A DNA stretch of 64,000 nucleotides. Origin: Membranipora membranacea. Lineage: Eukaryota > Bryozoa > Gymnolaemata > Cheilostomatida > Membraniporidae. Position 1 is the stretch's first letter; each line of letters starts with the position of its first letter. Location of the stretch: the NCBI GenBank assembly GCA_914767715.1, contig OU612065.1, forward strand, positions 8,372,001 through 8,436,000, written 5' to 3'. Shown here in pieces: positions 49,470 through 62,145 of this stretch. A program made the position numbers and the translations under genes. The notes under the pieces were generated by a model. The model was not told the origin of the DNA. It saw only the letters and a program-made list of their open reading frames with translations, and did not search any database.

Positions 49470-50420
49470 GGAGGGGTTCTTAGCGCAGCAGAACGTCCCG
49501 TCCTCCCTAGTGTCACTTGGTCTAGACCTGCCTGCCAGTGATATAATATGCTTGCTAGGAGGAATTTGGTTTGATAACTTTTATTATATGTGTGATAAGA
49601 GAAGACTACAGGCTTGTTTGGTACTGCTAGAAAAGAAAATCAATTTAGATTATTCTTTAAAATCCGACTCAAACCATTGCAAAAACTTGGATGAGTCGAA
49701 AAGGCAGTGTCTTGGACATGCTAAATCTGTCATATAGTTGGCCGCTAGTGGTAGAATTAACTTCAAATCATGTCAAGACACAAGAGCGCTCTGGTAGGTT
49801 CATCATTGCAAGACTACTCTCCAAACAATCTACATCTAGCATGAACCATCATCATTGTATGGGATTTGCCATATTTTTTACATGCCAGGTTATCTTTGAA
49901 GCCCTTATGTGTAACTCTGGCTTAAATGAGATGTTCACTAAAGAGTTGCCTCGATTCTCAAAAGAAGACAACTCAAAAATCAACATTCCGATGAAAGTCC
50001 AGCATGCTCTTTGTCTGGTTTCCTTATCTGTGCAGTTCGTCTTAATAGTGTCAGCCAAATGACCCTCCCCATAGAATTTGTCATAATATATATTCACTAG
50101 TTACCATGTCACATTATCCATGCTGGGAACCTAGATTAGACACCATCGTTGCACTTTTGCTATGACACCAGAAGAAAATAGCAAAAATGTACAGGGTATC
50201 TTATTTTTGAATAAATATAAGGTTTGGTTACACCGAAAGGAATTCGATGACCACTATCAAGTTATACATAAAATAACCCCATTCCCTGCGAGAAAATCAC
50301 ATTATTCTACGTTGCACAAGTAGGCTACATGGTCCAGTTGTACCTCGCAGATATTTGACAAATACATTGATTATTTTTTATGTATATTTTTACGATATAT
50401 TTCAGATCAATCCTGTGAAG

Positions 50421-53400
50421 ATGGGTGATGATGGTTATGGAGATTATGGAAACGGTAAGTGGTGCCCAATCTATTGGCTAGGGTGGTTGCCGTGAAACTG
50501 CTATACTCTTCACAACTTCTGTGCTTAATTATACAGTTTGCTTATCAGGGAGAAATTATTTTCCATGAGCAAAGAGTTGTGCCCTCATGATCTTGCAGAG
50601 CAGTTGGATTTGTTTGACAATAGCTTATCAGTTTGTTATGACCTGAATGCTAACTCATGGCAACTTGGTGATGTTGGTGTTGTCTCAGCTTACCAAATTT
50701 TAGTTATTAACCATGTGAATTCTAAATGTATCTTGTTCCCGGTTCCTTCACTTTTTTGGGGTCAGGAAAATGAGCATCCATGCAGCCCATTAAACTGATT
50801 TTATTGATCATATGAATGCTGATATACACTCACAGCCTGTCCGTATGAAGTGATAAACTGACATTATTTGTGTCTAACATCCAAATTCAACTGTGAAAGT
50901 TCTCCAAATATATGTGTTATTTATTTGTAAGCATAATATCCCACTGTAGCAGCGTTCAGGACTTACCATAATACTAATGCTGTCTCAATAGCCACTTAAT
51001 AGTCCTGCTGTGGCATACGCAACATGTTCATGATAGCCTTATAGACAATGATTATAGAGATATTTCCCAGTAATTATTCTAATTGCCACATACAGTCTGT
51101 TCAAGTACAACCTAGTCAATTTAATAGGTCTTCTGTCCATAGACTCAAATCTGGAGTTTATTATTTTATAATTATCAGTTGATATTGACAGTAGAGTTGG
51201 CCTAAAGAACTCAAGCTAACATCCTATTGATCTAATAAACCTACTACGTGAAAATCAATACAAGTACCCTACACTGATGAATAATGACTTGAAATGTTGA
51301 TATAGACAGTCGGTTCAGTCAAAATACAAACTGATGCCATATGCTAGGCTAGTCTAGACTGCTGTAGTCATTTCATCTTAACACGCAAAGGAGGGTGCTT
51401 ATTTTTGGCGCTGTACGGACAGTTTTACTTTTTTTAAGGTGGTAAGCTGAATATTCTTGTTCTGTGGTGAGTATGCTTCAGCTGAGCAAGTTGAAGGCTA
51501 ATTTTGAAATACACACAGGCCTAGGTCAGGTTCCTAGATAATTTTTTTCATAAAAGGACAATCAAACAACAATGTTATACTGGATTTCTGAGCTGTTGTG
51601 TTAGTGTGAGGGGATCTGGTTTGTGCTCAATGTATGCTGTTAGAAATATATGGACATTGATTGTGATTTTGTAGGTGGTGGTATGAAAAGACCTGCTGAC
51701 GACGGTGGAATGGACAACGGTGGACCACCAAAGCGATTCTGTAATGGAGAAGGACCTACTATTGAGCTGCGAGTTCTCATTCAAAGCAAGGTATGTGTTG
51801 AAACTATGCATCACTGTTTGCTGATCATACATAAACTTATGCCATACCCTTGCGTCATAATTACAAATCACTTACAAAATTGTTCTTGTTTGTAGAATGC
51901 TGGAGCCATTATTGGAAAGGCTGGACAAAACATAAAAAGACTGAGAAGCACTGTGAGTGTTGTTTTCTGCCCTGTCAAACACCATTTAACCGGCCAATTG
52001 GGCTTTGACTGCTCCAGTTATTTATCCATACTAGAAATGATTATATATTCCAAGGGTAAATGTCACAATTAGAGCCGTGAATTCGCCATAATTACTGCCA
52101 TGTTTGTTTTTATAGTAAGACATATTCAGGAACATCCAAAACAACTTGTGCCAACTGAATGCAAAGCCCTTGAGAAAGCCTAACTGATAGAATGCCATCC
52201 ATTGCAACCATACGTCTGAATTAAACTCATGCCTTGTTCTTATTTTCCCTCCTTTTTATGCCAACTTGGAATTATCATTCAACTGATTGGTCGACATTCA
52301 TTCGCCAATCATGTTAACAATGAATGAAATGGCTGGTCCGGTCTGGTCCTCCACCGACGTTCTCTCTCTGGTATACTTGGGACCCGCCCACCGTCTTTCG
52401 TGCGTCGCCTGACCTGATGCTGAATGACCCTGGCTATACTATATCTTACACTATCTCTGTACTTGTAATAGTACAATGCAAGTGTGACAGTGCCCGACTC
52501 AAGCGGCCCCGAACGGTAACTCAATACATAAAAACCTGATACACACACCTACCTCAATTCCAAATTATAACAGTCTAGTAAAATTTGGCTGGCTGTGTGC
52601 CACAAGCTATTCTCACTTACGGCTGCTGAACAACAACCAGCAAAGACAGCTTGAATTTATCTCAAAACCTTGTGTCAAACCGTCGCTAACAGTGTTTGGT
52701 TTTGTAAGAAATTATCACACAAATTGAAAAATTTAACACTGCACAGGAAAAATCTTCTTTAATTTCTACAATCTCAATTTCAAAATTTACTATGCTGGCA
52801 GCTCTAAGTGAGATACTTGTGAGTTTTTGATTGTAAACCTGTTACTGTATCCTTACCATGGGAGCTATAACAGGGTCAGACTCCTAAGTTGGGTGTGGGG
52901 GTATGTATCCACAAAAAGGGGACTGGTTTGGGCAGTGAACATTAGTAGTTCTAGTTTCTCTGGCATTTCAATGGGAATAATTTTTAGAAACAATATTTAG
53001 TGAGAGGATACGGGGATTATGTGGTAGTGTAGATTACCCTAGTGGAATTATCACCTAGTTTGTGTTCTTGTTTTGAAATTCTTGTTTTGTCACCTTGTAA
53101 AAAATTTTGATGTGATGATTCTATAACTGTTACTGCTTTTATGTTGTAATATCCCCAAGATAACAGCTGTATGTTACTTGACATTATTTCCTATTTACAG
53201 AATTATGAGTATACATGCGCCGCTGGGAACCGTGTTGGAATGTTTACGTGAAGCTGTACCCTCATTCGAAGATGTAAGAGTTTTTTGAAAGAAATTTATA
53301 ATTTTTTAAGACCTTTACTTTTTCTAATTTGTTGGTTGCAGCAGTGGAATATATACATTGTCAGCGGAAAGTCATTAAGTTACTGTCTCAACTGTTTAGA

Positions 53401-56085
53401 ATAATATGCAAAAATTACATTGATTGATTTTTCCAAACAACAATCCCATTACTGTCTAGCTGAAAGTTTAGTTTGTTGATTGGATTTGCCAAGTTCCAAA
53501 GCTGTAACCATCATGATACGTGTTAAGCATGATATTTCTCTGGGCTACCCTCTAGGTGTGCTCACCCTTCTCAACTGTAAAACATGATATCCTCTTCACT
53601 TTGTTTCAGTACCAGCAACATGACCCTCAAGAGGAGTTTGAATGTGAACTTCACATACTGGTGCACCAGAGTCAAGCTGGATGTGTTATTGGGCGTGGAG
53701 GTACCAAAATAAAAGAACTGAGAGATGTAGGTTAACAACTCCACTAAAAATTAAGTTCTTTATCTCGAAAATTGCAATATTTCAATTAGATTAAAACATA
53801 CATGCCAATGGTTGCTGCTGCGCATATTTGATGTCGCAATCCCTTACAACCATCATACAGTGAGGTCGAATTGCTCCGCATGGGCACTTTCTAGGATAGA
53901 AACTTCCTGAGCGACTCTGTTCTGCCCAGACCAAGAGAGTCGAGTGTCTGCAAGACCCAAAATTATACCTCACAGACACAACACCACCAGACAAATTTTA
54001 ATGTTGATGACATAATATTACTACAGTAATTCTTATTGCTTTCAATCGTAATACCTACATTTACACTCCATATTATCCCAAAGTAACGATTAGTATTTGT
54101 ACATTGTTTTTGTAGAGCACCGGAAGTAACATAAAAGTATACACTGACTGCTGTCCTCGCTCTACTGACAGAGTCGTTCAAGTACAAGGAACTATAACTA
54201 AGGTCTGTTACATCACTAGTCTTCCATCTTTTTGCTTGATTTCCAATGTCAAAGCAGCTTCATGCTGCATGAGTTAGTGTCCCTTTATGGGTACTTGAGT
54301 GTCTGTACTGAGTCACCATTTGCCTTACAAGAAAAAAATTTTCAGAAGAACTTAAAAAATTCCAGTCATGATGAATTTGTTAAGTTTTGTGTAGGTGGTT
54401 TGAAATTTGTATGTCACTGAATTTGGATCATTTTGGGTATTGTCGCTTCTATGTGACAAAAGTGGAATAGCCAGAACAGTAGAGTAGTTTAACTTGAAAG
54501 CATTTGAATGCTCCTTGGTTGTTAGAAATCTATGGTGCTGGAAAACTAAGGTGCTACTCACTTACATATATGTGCAGACACGTAAGCTGGCTCATACATG
54601 TTGTTTGGAGTACTGTTATGTCTACATACTGATGATTGTGATACGATGATTTCACAGGAGATACCTTGTGGTTTTTTAGGTAATTCAAGCGGTCGGGGAG
54701 ATCTTTGACCTGCTACAGACAGCTCCTCCTAAAGGACCCATAAACAATTATGACCCTAATTATGCTGATGAGTTTAACTTCATGAGTTATGGAGGCTTTG
54801 GAGGAGGTCCTGGAGGACGAGGAGGTGGTCGAGGTGGATTCGGTGGTGGCCGGTATGTATTAATAACTTGTATATAGTCTTTGCAGAGGGCATTATTCAC
54901 TGATTGCAGTATGGATAGGCTAGGTTTCCCACCTTAAACCTGCATCCATTTCCAGCCTAGCATCTATGAGAAGTGGTCTTTGTAACTCTTATATGTATGT
55001 GATTGTAGAGGAGGCGGTAGAGACGGAGGAAGAGGAGGCGGACGGGGAGGACCTCGAGGAGGTGGAATGAGAGGTGGCGGAAGTAGGGGAGGATTTGGAG
55101 GTGATAGAGGATTTGATCGAGGGTTCAGCGGAGGACGCGGCGGTAGTAGAGGCGGAGGAGGAGGCTTCGGTGGTGGAAGAGATGGCGGTGGCTATGGAGG
55201 AGGTGGCGGTGGAAGAGATGGTGGATATGGTGGAGGAGGACGTGGAGGCGGTTATGATGGCGGTTATGGGGGAGGCGGTGGTGGTGATCAGGGAGGATAC
55301 GGAGGAGGTAACTCATCTGGAGGTGGTGGCGGACCTACCAGCAAATCCCAAGTCACCATTCCTAAAGATGTAAGTAAAGCCTGTCAAATCATGACACCTT
55401 AGACAGTCGAATAGACTTTCTTGTTAAGTTCCAGTATGGTTGACAATCAAAGGAATAGTGGAAACCGATATAAAGTAGTTGCAAAGACAAACATCTATGA
55501 AGGGTTGGAACACTGATATCTATTTTCAATAATAATAAATAACACCCGTAATGTTTAAAACTGAATCAATCCCTCTATTCTTTGTAGCTTGCCGGAGCTA
55601 TTATCGGCAAGGGAGGTACCAGAATTAAACAGATCCGACAACAGTCTAATGCACAGATACAGATAGATGAGGCCCTTCCAGGATCAAATGACAGAATTAT
55701 AACCATCAGTGGCACCCAGGAACAGATCCAAAATGCACAGTACCTGCTGCAGCTCAGGTTAAAAGAGTAATTATACATATCATACAATCGAACATCAATC
55801 AAACTATACTATCACACCTACAATCACATCTTACTAGGATGGATACATGGAGATGGCATTGTGATTGAGAATCAACATCTTAACTTTTACCTAATGATTG
55901 ATCATTTCAAATTATAGCTTCATTCACTGTACAAGCTGTTCATGCTGTCACTGGTTCTGGGCCAGGTTTCTGAGTATTATGTTTTACTGAAGGAATAATT
56001 CTAGAGTTGGTAATCTCAAATTCTTTTTCTTTGTTGCAGTGTAAAACAACATCAGTCCGGTGGTGGCGGCGGTGGTGGATACTAA
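50421..56085 (+). CDS. HNRNPK: hnRNP K, three-KH-domain RNA-binding protein
   Basis: Eleven coding exons join in phase to 425 residues: 50421-50454, 51675-51790, 51896-51952, 52472-52515, 53201-53273, 53610-53726, 54116-54202, 54680-54852, 55009-55369, 55588-55757, 56040-56085. KH1 starts at [20 protein letters not shown] and includes [15 protein letters not shown]2 starts at [22 protein letters not shown]3, at the C-terminus, includes [20 protein letters not shown] and [20 protein letters not shown]. Each has a GxxG loop (GKAG, GRGG, GKGG). Between KH2 and KH3 lies a long Gly/Arg-rich linker in place of the K-interactive region. The family binds C-rich RNA and DNA and acts in transcription, splicing and translation. 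KR..PPKR near the N-terminus may be a nuclear signal. The last exon adds a short HQSGGGG-type tail. AATAAA is at 56511. Confidence 0.96.
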
Positions 56086-57015
56086 ACTGTCAGTATCTCT
56101 GCTGCCTATCTGCTTAATTCTTACTGTATCAAAGGAGAGGACAAGCTGCTGTATCCGCTATACCCTCTACATAATACGATACACTGATCCAGCAGAATAA
56201 AATGTCGTCAAACGATCAATATTTTCAAAGTTGAGAAATAGATGCTTCTGCTACATTCTATCTTTTGTTTTATTAGGCTAAAGTCTATAATTCTCATCGC
56301 ATCGCGGGGTGACATCGAGTTTGTTATTTTGTACTTTGGTACAGCCATGAGGAAATAATATTTTATTACTTTTAATTGCTCCGAATGCTGCGGTTACTTT
56401 GTCTTTTATTGAATTGCTCTTGTACATATTCCATCTCCACTTTTTGTTTTTTCGGTAACCTGAATGTATCACTTCAAACTGCTGTATAATACTGTAGATT
56501 TAGCCATTCAAATAAAACAATTTTGTAAAATTACACATACTTATATTGACAGCAGCTATCTCATCCTTAGTTCTTCTTCATCACACTAGTCCTGATTCAT
56601 TTACCTGACATCTTTCACACATTAGGGAGAGAATCTGTCTGAACTTTGTTCCATGCCCATAATTGGTGTCCTGAGAAGTCTTGTGCAATATTGGTATTAG
56701 TGAACAGTCTAGCAAAAATCAATACAACACAGTAGTTTACCATGATTCCCTGAACATATTTGGCTCGGGTGTGGTACGAATAGGCCATGAGTTTGCTTAC
56801 TAAGTTGATCACTTTTTCCTGTATCTTTGGGTTGATATACATTTTGGGCATGTGACAGCACCTCATTTCTCTTGCTACCTAGTTTTTCGTGAAGACAAAA
56901 GAGAAGGTTGCTGTGAGATGAATAACTGGGCTGCTACAAAATATAAAGGCTCTAAATAGTAATGTGGTGTTGACAAGATCCTTCTGTAACAAAACCTTAT
57001 GTCAGGTGCAATAAC
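56086..57015. other. HNRNPK 3' region
   Basis: This holds the HNRNPK 3' UTR, ending near the AATAAA at 56511-56516. A minus-strand open frame at 56615-56866 has no recognisable domain or clear splice structure, and I do not call it. Confidence 0.5.
56511..56516 (+). terminator. Poly(A) signal for HNRNPK
   Basis: AATAAA lies about 425 bases after the HNRNPK stop codon on the same strand. Confidence 0.7.
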
Positions 57016-60000
57016 ATGGCAACGACAGAGATGACAAGAAAAACCTTGATAAGGGATTCTTCTCAAAGATTACTCAGGTTAGTGAAAAATGGTACTTATA
57101 AGATGCATTTGTTGCATGAAACTTCTGAGGCTGATGGCAGCCACGGTGTTGTAGTCTTGTTAGAACCAAGTCATGCATGTGCTATCAGCAGCAGGCATTA
57201 ATGGTATGCTTGTCCCCCCTCGGCATGCAAGCAAATATGACTGGAAACCTGTCACAGAACAAGTGTGTACAATGTATTAAACCCACATCCACAGAGGGAA
57301 CAAACTTGCTCTAGCTTTGGGTCAGAAACGGTCAGTGCCGCTCCGGGCTTACCCAGCTGCCTTGTTAGAAGTTAACTAAAATAGTTTTATGCCACCACCC
57401 CCAAGAGTTAATTCCACTGAAAGGCGAACGCCAAGATGTTATTCTCCTTATCATACTTTGATATTGTCCTGCCTAAAGGGTATGTTGGTTGCAATATTTT
57501 CAGCTCAATCAAATCAAATGGTTGATTTCACTATCCATGCTGTGAAAAACAAATGGTGAAATATTTGTACTTGAGAGCACTCAGCATCGAAATGGGTCAG
57601 GTTGGAGCACACCACTGACAAGCTCTTCAATCGATGATCTTCAAAACATGTGCGATATTCAGGCCATCCTCATGTAGGGAATGATAAGGAAGTGGTCGTG
57701 TGATGAAAAGACTGACATCTATTAACTTGGAAGTATTATTTTGTTGAAGCAGATAAAGCACCGAGATTAAACTTGTTCTCTATCGGTGCACAAGATGATG
57801 CTAGCTGGAAAGGTGAAATGAGAAGATTGACCTTGAAGTTTGGCTCCTCTTCTGTCGCACACTATTTCATATTGCGTGATTATCAGTATGTATCATAGAC
57901 TTAATAATAAATTATTATTAAGTCTATGGTATGTATCATTTCATATTTATTCCATTTATTTCATAATATGCCTATGAGAGTTGTCTTACATTTGACCCTT
58001 GCTCTGTTTACAAAAAGGAAGCTTTTCATTATAAATGTCCCCATAGTATGCTCATTTAGCCTGAGGAGGATGTGTCCTCCTTCACCCATCCACCACCGAC
58101 AGCCTGCCCAGGCTAATGCTCATAGGTGTAGTGTAGGCTAAACTAGTCATATATATATATATATATATGTCTAGCTAGGTGTTGGTATCTCAAGCTGATG
58201 TATATAACATTCAACATCAGTTCAGAAAGAAGTTTATTTCGATCTTACTCAAGTTCATGTGGAACGTTTCTACTACTGATGTTTAGGTTTGTCAATACAC
58301 AGTTGGAGAGAACAAAAGGTGATCATGTCACATAGCTAACTGCATGCTGCAACTAAGTTTTTATATTGCTGCTGCATAGTCACACGATATTATCATATCA
58401 AGCCTCTGTCGTATAACACAAGTATGTAAATACGAATTCAATAATACGCTTTCCGATTTAAAACTATACATTTTCTAAGGTTCTTGTTTTCAATTATCTA
58501 AATACCTGTAGTTTGTTAGCTAGCTGTTGCCTATCATTAGGTGGTGTTAGAGTAATAATCTCATTACTATCGTAACTGAGCATGTAAACATGCTCTCAGC
58601 TGACCGGTGGATAATATGTCAGTCAATAATTAAATAATTTTTTATTAATATAATATTTATATTCCAACTGTCTATTGAAGACTCGCTCTGTAACCCCGGG
58701 TGACAGGGCAGGTGACAGCACTGGCGAGCACGGCTGGAATGAATAATATGAGCATTTCCAGGGCCAGGATGGTTTCTCACTGTGCTAGTGTAAATAATGA
58801 TAACCTTTTTAGTTGCAACTTGAAACTAAACATTCAAAAATCAATGAATTTCTCTTGCCTCCATCCTCTTACACTTTAATTTAAATCAATAATGCTACCT
58901 TGACATGTTGATATGGCTAGCTGTTTTTATCCTCTCTCACACATGAAACGAAGATGTGTAATGTATTTTAAAATACTACCTTGATCCTATATTCTATCTG
59001 CCCCATGAGAACAAAGGGAGTAGCAGAAATGAAAGCCAATAGGCATCATTATTTTCTTGCCGGGAGAAATTATCTGGAAAATAAGATAAAAGGGTCAGGC
59101 CAACTTGCCAATCTAAAATAGACAAAATTTTAGTCTAATTTACAGCAGAAAATTTTATTGTAGCAAAATAGAGGGAATTTATACATATATTTGCGTGGAT
59201 AGCAGATGAGTTAAAATTTTATACCCAAAAATACTCGTATGTCTCGTATACATATTTGTATCTACTTTATAGTAAAATAAGTGTAAACTTTAAATTGGAT
59301 GAAAAAATAAGCTTATCAGCTATTTGATGTCTGATAGAAGTAATTAGCCAAGTTCAATTACTTGTCAATGATTATGATCATTTTGATAGATCTGCGATAA
59401 AAAACCTCCGACAATTTCTACCTAGCAATACCATGAATTATATTTAGAAACATATAAACGCCATAGCTGCAACATAGCTCTGATTGCATGAAAACTCTTG
59501 CAGCTGGCTCACTTTACGATCATTTTCCTCACTTTACCGAAAAATCAAATGTTAAACTCAAATCACCCCAAGGACAAGGGTGCATATATCATTTCTGCAT
59601 TACAATAGTTTGACAGATGCTAATGTTGGAGGGATGCGGTGAGTCAGCCCTGTCCAGAGAAACACTTATTATATTAGAAATTGGTAAATTTACCTGCTGT
59701 CCTGCCATCTTTAGCATTAAACCGTTATTTTTCCATATCATCTACAAATGCCTAGAAGGAAGGCGGGAATATCTGGTTTTATTTTTTTATACATAACAGC
59801 AAGGGTTAACTAGGCGCAACAGATCATGAGGACAGTTGGGTACACCTGATCCCTTCTTTCTCTTTGTATGTTGTGAGACATTCAGCAAAGCAACAATTAA
59901 GCCATCCCAGAGCAGCTGTTACTTTACATTAATTGAAATCAATGTTTGAACAGGCACCTTTGGAAAGCCCCATTGATTTTAATTTGCATCATGCGGCACA

Positions 60001-62145
60001 CTTTCATTGTCATCCTTTGTTTTTGAGAGGCTAAATTGAGCAATAATATGTTAGCTGTCAATGTGAGAACACAAAGATGAGACATTCCTGTATCGATATG
60101 AATAAATGATGCTCAGTAACATGTCTATAGTGATATAGATTATTCCAAAGAAAAGTAAAAAGGCAAGAACCAAGAGCCACGCTTTTGTATTGTCTTCTTA
60201 TTTGTATACACAACTGATAATTGAAACGAACAAAGTTTAGATGGTGAGAGTGGCATTGAAAGTTTAGCTTGGCTTGAACACCTAGGCATCCATTGTTTTA
60301 ATATTGATATTTTCGCTATTATGATGTATACATAATGGTATAATTACATGCGAGCTGTTTGCCTAGGTTTCATTCTCTGTATAGATATTGAGTACCTCAC
60401 TCTCTCCATCGCAGATATCAGCATAACTTTATTGGACTCGCGTGAAGCACACAAGTTTTTTATTCACTATCACTGTAGGAGAGATACTCGTGTGACGTTT
60501 TCATCAAGCCAAGGGAATCTCATGGGATTAAACATGTCGCATTCAACAGCGATGGTAAAGTCAAGCATCTAATATTAATAGAGTTAGTGTGTATTGTTTT
60601 AAAAACCGGATACAGTTTCATACAGCTGTTCGATAGTATACTATCTATGGTTTTGAGAGGTATTAATGTATTTGTTACTGGAGAATGAGTGGGCTTGAGG
60701 GAGTAGTAGTGTTATTGATTTGTGGATTTGATGAATAGATGGTTATATTCATTAGCTGGCTAGATTAGCTACTATTTAGTTCATCACCTCTAATCAGCCC
60801 GGCTTTTTTCTCCGTGATTTTTACTTGACTATTGCTTCTGTATTGATTTGATGTGTTAGTAACCTATATTTTAAACTTTTACCTTGTACGACTTATTTCA
60901 GTAAGGCAGCTGACTCGATGATAGATGAGCGACCTCAGTACCAGGTTTTGTCTCATCGTTATATCATGTACAACCTTACAAGTGAGTAATACTGAGCTTC
61001 CGAGCAAATTCACATTTTCCATTCTTTTTTTTAGAATATAGTAGAAATAAAATGCTTTAGAAAGTATGCTACACACTGATTTTATGTGGCGAGGTCTTCG
61101 TTAAGGACTTCAAATCTCTTTTCTTGTTCTCTATAGTTTAAGGTCACATTAAATTTCATACTTTCTGGGGGCTATTACTATATTCATAGTCCCTTTTCAG
61201 AATAATTATATTTCATAAAGCTGTTTTATAAGCTTTATTTTTAACGCTTATGATGGTGGCTTAATTTCTGGTCTGGTGAGTGATCACCAAAGTTTATAAC
61301 ACATTAATAGCTTTGAAACATGTTGTGAGTGAGGTGTGAGTGATGCTGTGTAATGGATTTTTTGGCTGGGATTTTAGTGGCAGCTCAAATCTTTTAGCAT
61401 AACCAGCTTAACAAAGTTGTCAGCTGTCACATCAACAGAGAGAGCTTTTGACTCATGCATGTGGATACCAGATGTTTCACAACTGTTTGCTAGTACACCC
61501 TGGAAGACTAGTGATTTTGTTGTTCTTAGCTCAGTAACGCGAAATCCCTATCTTCCCCGATGTCCAAGCCTAATAACAACCAGTGTCTGCCCTCTAAAGA
61601 CGTAAATGTTGGGAAAGCATTTCATTAATAATTCAAGCCAACATCATAAACTAACAATACTGCATGCTGTCTTAACTACTAGCTAAGATTGTTTCCATGT
61701 CTGACTAGCTAGTTACGTTCGGCAATGTGAAGCTAATGATGTTGAGTGAGAGTTATATTGAGCTACACTCCTCGTAAGTTTAGTGTGATCTGTATGACCC
61801 TGTGGATGCTCGGGTTGCTCAACAATGTGTGAGGGACCTGACAGCTATGCATATATCTAGCTGTCACAACCCCTAGCTGCCTGATGACAGAATAAACCGT
61901 TTAATTTAGAATCAATAAATCCGTGTCAGCTTGGTAGATATATTGAGCGTTTTGAGGCTATATGTATTGCATATTTATTTATTTCATCGAGTTATATCTC
62001 TAAGCTGACAGAAAGTAAAAATATATTACATCTATTTTCGTGTGCTTTCTTTAGTTTTATTTTCCAGATACTCGATTAAGTAATCTCAATACACAGCTAC
62101 AATATTCACCAGCGAGTTCATTATTTTTACTGCATGCACCATCAG
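57016..62145 (+). CDS. Possible exons of an unrecognised gene (partial)
   Basis: Exon a (57016-57077) starts MATTEMTRKTLIRDSSQRLL and ends in phase 2 at CAG/GTTAGT. Exon c (60902-60981) follows TTATTTCAG with exactly the one base needed, reads KAADSMIDERPQYQVLSHRY and six more residues, and ends in phase 1 at GTGAGT. A weaker exon d (62068-62145) follows TTTTCCAG in the matching phase and reads NTRLSNLNTQLQYSPASSLF before a CAG/GTGATT donor. Phase agreement across two large introns and coding-like exon c support a gene; I do not recognise it, and exon d may be chance. The gene would run past the window's right end. Confidence 0.3.
57896..57928. mobile_element. 33-bp AT-rich micro-palindrome with 10-bp duplication
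   Basis: TAGACTTAATAATAA and its inverse form a palindrome, flanked by GTATGTATCA at 57886-57895 and 57929-57938. It shares its arms with the insertion at 42958-42994. Confidence 0.6.
58148..58168. repeat. (TA)n microsatellite
   Basis: An uninterrupted run of about ten TA units. Confidence 0.9.
58169..60901. other. No gene recognised
   Basis: AT-rich sequence without a convincing exon. An open stretch near 60404-60557 after a TCGCAG acceptor (SREAHKFFIHYHCRRDTRVT) looks mildly coding, but its phase does not join to the exon candidates on either side. If the flanking exons are real, this is intron. Confidence 0.35.

Larger units (their letters stand above)
47047..50420. other. Repeat-rich intergenic region upstream of HNRNPK
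   Basis: I find no supported gene. The region contains an ATT-rich hairpin (47655-47707), a hairpin at 48152-48197, a 399-bp nested palindrome (48288-48686) and a small hairpin (49420-49469). Both flanking genes read away from it, so the promoters of the minus-strand 221-residue gene and of HNRNPK lie at its two edges. The TTTCAG acceptor at 50401-50405 implies an upstream non-coding HNRNPK exon somewhere here. Confidence 0.5.

Noticed and set aside
49202-49737. Two overlapping open frames of 93 and 95 residues upstream of HNRNPK
   Set aside because: No domain, no splice structure, and a hairpin (49420-49469) runs through them. They read as chance.
53790-53994. 67-residue minus-strand open frame in an HNRNPK intron
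   Set aside because: No domain and no splice support; it lies wholly inside a well-defined intron.
55074-55373. Glu/Val-rich open frame overlapping the hnRNP K glycine exon
   Set aside because: It is the shifted reading of GGN-repeat DNA; the KH-linked Gly/Arg frame is clearly the coding one.
56615-56866. 83-residue minus-strand open frame after HNRNPK
   Set aside because: No recognisable domain and no convincing exon boundaries, although its composition is less random than most.
60404-60557. Possible exon after a TCGCAG acceptor
   Set aside because: It hits a stop when joined in the phase required by the exon at 57016-57077, and I recognise no domain.
61381-61605. Open frame of about 70 residues, Ser/Thr-rich
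   Set aside because: No acceptor gives a phase that joins it to the exon ending at 60981, and its composition does not look coding.
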